From Candidatus Anoxychlamydiales bacterium (GTDB taxonomy: Bacteria; Chlamydiota; Chlamydiia; Chlamydiales; SM23-39): a stretch of DNA of 16,169 nucleotides. Below, one piece after another: positions 15,556 to 16,169 of the stretch. Below the pieces are notes generated by a model that did not search any database, had not been told where the DNA came from, and worked only from the letters and a program-made list of their open reading frames with translations. The translations under genes and the position numbers were made by a program. The number at the start of each line of letters is the position of its first letter. The first letter of the stretch is position 1. The stretch is from contig JAAKFX010000029.1 of NCBI GenBank assembly GCA_011064865.1, forward strand, positions 1 to 16,169, given 5' to 3'.

Positions 15556-16002
15556 TTATTGAGAGTTTTTTCTAAATTCAAATCCAATAAAATCTTTCGG
15601 ATAATCAGGATGCTGAAAAGAAGAAGCTTTAAAGCCAATTGCCTTATAAAATCCTTGAGCTGATAGGTTATCAATTTTAGTAACCAACAAAATGTTTTGA
15701 GTTGTTAGATCTTTATCAAAAATCGAAAAGACAAGTTTTTTTCCAATACCTCTTTTTTGATAAGAAGGGTTTATAGCCATTTCACAAAGATAGTAAGAAT
15801 CTTTTTCCCATTTTTCGAAAATAGCAAAACCGATAATTTTATCGTCATCTAAAGCAACATAGAAAAGATTATTTTTTTCAATACGCGGTAGAATCTTTTT
15901 TTCAAAATAATTAGTTAGATGATTTTCTGAAGATCCTAGTGGAAGACAAGCTGAGAAAAATACATCTGATAGTTGCTCTATTTGAATTGGAGAAATAAGC
16001 AT
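15556..16002 (-). CDS. GNAT-family N-acetyltransferase
   Basis: A small acetyl-CoA-dependent acetyltransferase whose substrate cannot be predicted. In the 148-residue form, strands 2-4 (LFYVALDDDKIIGFAIFEKW, YYLCEMAINPSY) lead to the acetyl-CoA pyrophosphate loop QKRGIGKK (residues 82-89). The later NLSAQGFYKAIGFK segment (FYKAIGF, 118-124) is typical motif B. The frame extends 25 codons upstream to 16077. I prefer the ATG at 16002 because the extra residues form an unlikely hydrophobic stretch, because the GNAT fold begins with ISPIQIEQLSDVF, and because a promoter-like sequence and an inverted repeat lie in the extension. No strong ribosome-binding site precedes either start. The gene converges on the M50 protease gene. 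Confidence 0.85.
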   Translation of the reverse strand: MLISPIQIEQLSDVFFSACLPLGSSENHLTNYFEKKILPRIEKNNLFYVALDDDKIIGFAIFEKWEKDSYYLCEMAINPSYQKRGIGKKLVFSIFDKDLTTQNILLVTKIDNLSAQGFYKAIGFKASSFQHPDYPKDFIGFEFRKNSQ

Positions 16003-16018
16003 TAGCCAAGTTAGAATG

Positions 16019-16047
16019 ATCATAAATACAAAATATTTTTTTATCAG
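16019..16047 (-). promoter_or_regulatory. Possible promoter of the GNAT gene
   Basis: On the minus strand, CTGATA (16042-16047, 4 of 6 to -35 consensus) and TATGAT (16019-16024, 5 of 6 to -10) are 17 bp apart. Transcription would start near 16012, only about 10 nt before the ATG at 16002. The inverted repeat at 16055-16096 lies immediately upstream of the -35 box. Confidence 0.35.
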
Positions 16048-16054
16048 AAAAATC

Positions 16055-16096
16055 ATACCAAAAACATAAAATATCAACTAGATCTATTTTTGGTAT
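16055..16096. repeat. Perfect 10-bp inverted repeat (ATACCAAAAA / TTTTTGGTAT)
   Basis: Arms at 16055-16064 and 16087-16096 are exact reverse complements, separated by 22 bp, so the arm centres are 32 bp apart (about three DNA helical turns). It lies upstream of the preferred GNAT start. It could be an operator for a dimeric regulator, or a long-loop RNA hairpin ending a transcript that enters from the right. The remaining sequence to 16169 holds nothing else I can identify. Confidence 0.5.
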
Positions 16097-16169
16097 AAAT
16101 CTATAAGAAAATAAAAGTGATCTTGATCTCAAATTATAAATTTCATAAGCTAATTATCTTTTTATAAAT

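Noticed and set aside
16003..16077. N-terminal membrane anchor on the GNAT protein
   Set aside because: The hydrophobic 25 residues are better explained as translated promoter and operator sequence, since the GNAT fold begins right after Met26 and cytosolic GNATs rarely carry such a segment.
1..16169. tRNA genes, CRISPR repeats, insertion sequences or prophage genes
   Set aside because: Genes are packed with short gaps, and I saw no cloverleaf-like segments, regularly spaced repeats, transposase motifs or terminal inverted repeats.

Overview
This is a very AT-rich (about 30% GC by eye), densely coded stretch of a bacterial chromosome. It most likely comes from a member of the Chlamydiota outside the classical Chlamydiaceae, whose genomes are nearer 40% GC. 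Three things point there: a fused aroD-aroE gene, the gene order aroA-aroL-aroC-aroB-aroDE, and the company of aas, cysS, lysS, priA and a priA-linked hypothetical gene. From memory, C. trachomatis carries these same genes in two separate clusters (around CT366-CT370 and CT776-CT782). No database comparison was possible, so the assignment is an inference from gene content and order.

Layout. Bases 2-1729 (+) hold the 3' part of an acyl-ACP/acyl-CoA synthetase (aas-like) whose 5' end lies outside the window. It is followed after 4 bp by cysS (1734-3152, +). lysS (3173-4738, -) converges on cysS. Between lysS and aroA is a compact divergent control region in which the two predicted -10 boxes abut. 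The shikimate operon aroA-aroL-aroC-aroB-aroDE (4826-10200, +) has all four internal junctions overlapping and ends by overlapping the tail of priA. On the minus strand, ftsY (13403-14314), a 324-residue unidentified protein (12372-13346) and priA (10187-12403) run in that order; the last two overlap by 32 nt. A site-2-protease-like membrane metallopeptidase (14385-15515, +) diverges from ftsY, and a GNAT acetyltransferase (15556-16002, -) closes the window. A perfect 10-bp inverted repeat lies upstream of the GNAT gene.

How the genes fit together. The five aro proteins cover every step from DAHP to chorismate: AroB, AroD and AroE (fused), AroL, AroA and AroC. Only DAHP synthase, the first step, is missing from the window. 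The other genes are housekeeping: phospholipid acyl-chain activation, two aminoacyl-tRNA synthetases, replication restart and signal-recognition-particle targeting. No tRNA, rRNA, CRISPR array, insertion sequence or prophage gene was seen, and no gene-free gap approaches 300 bases. The least explained items are the 324-residue priA partner, the protease with its helical tail, the inverted repeat near the right edge, and unusual residues in the AroA active-site loop.
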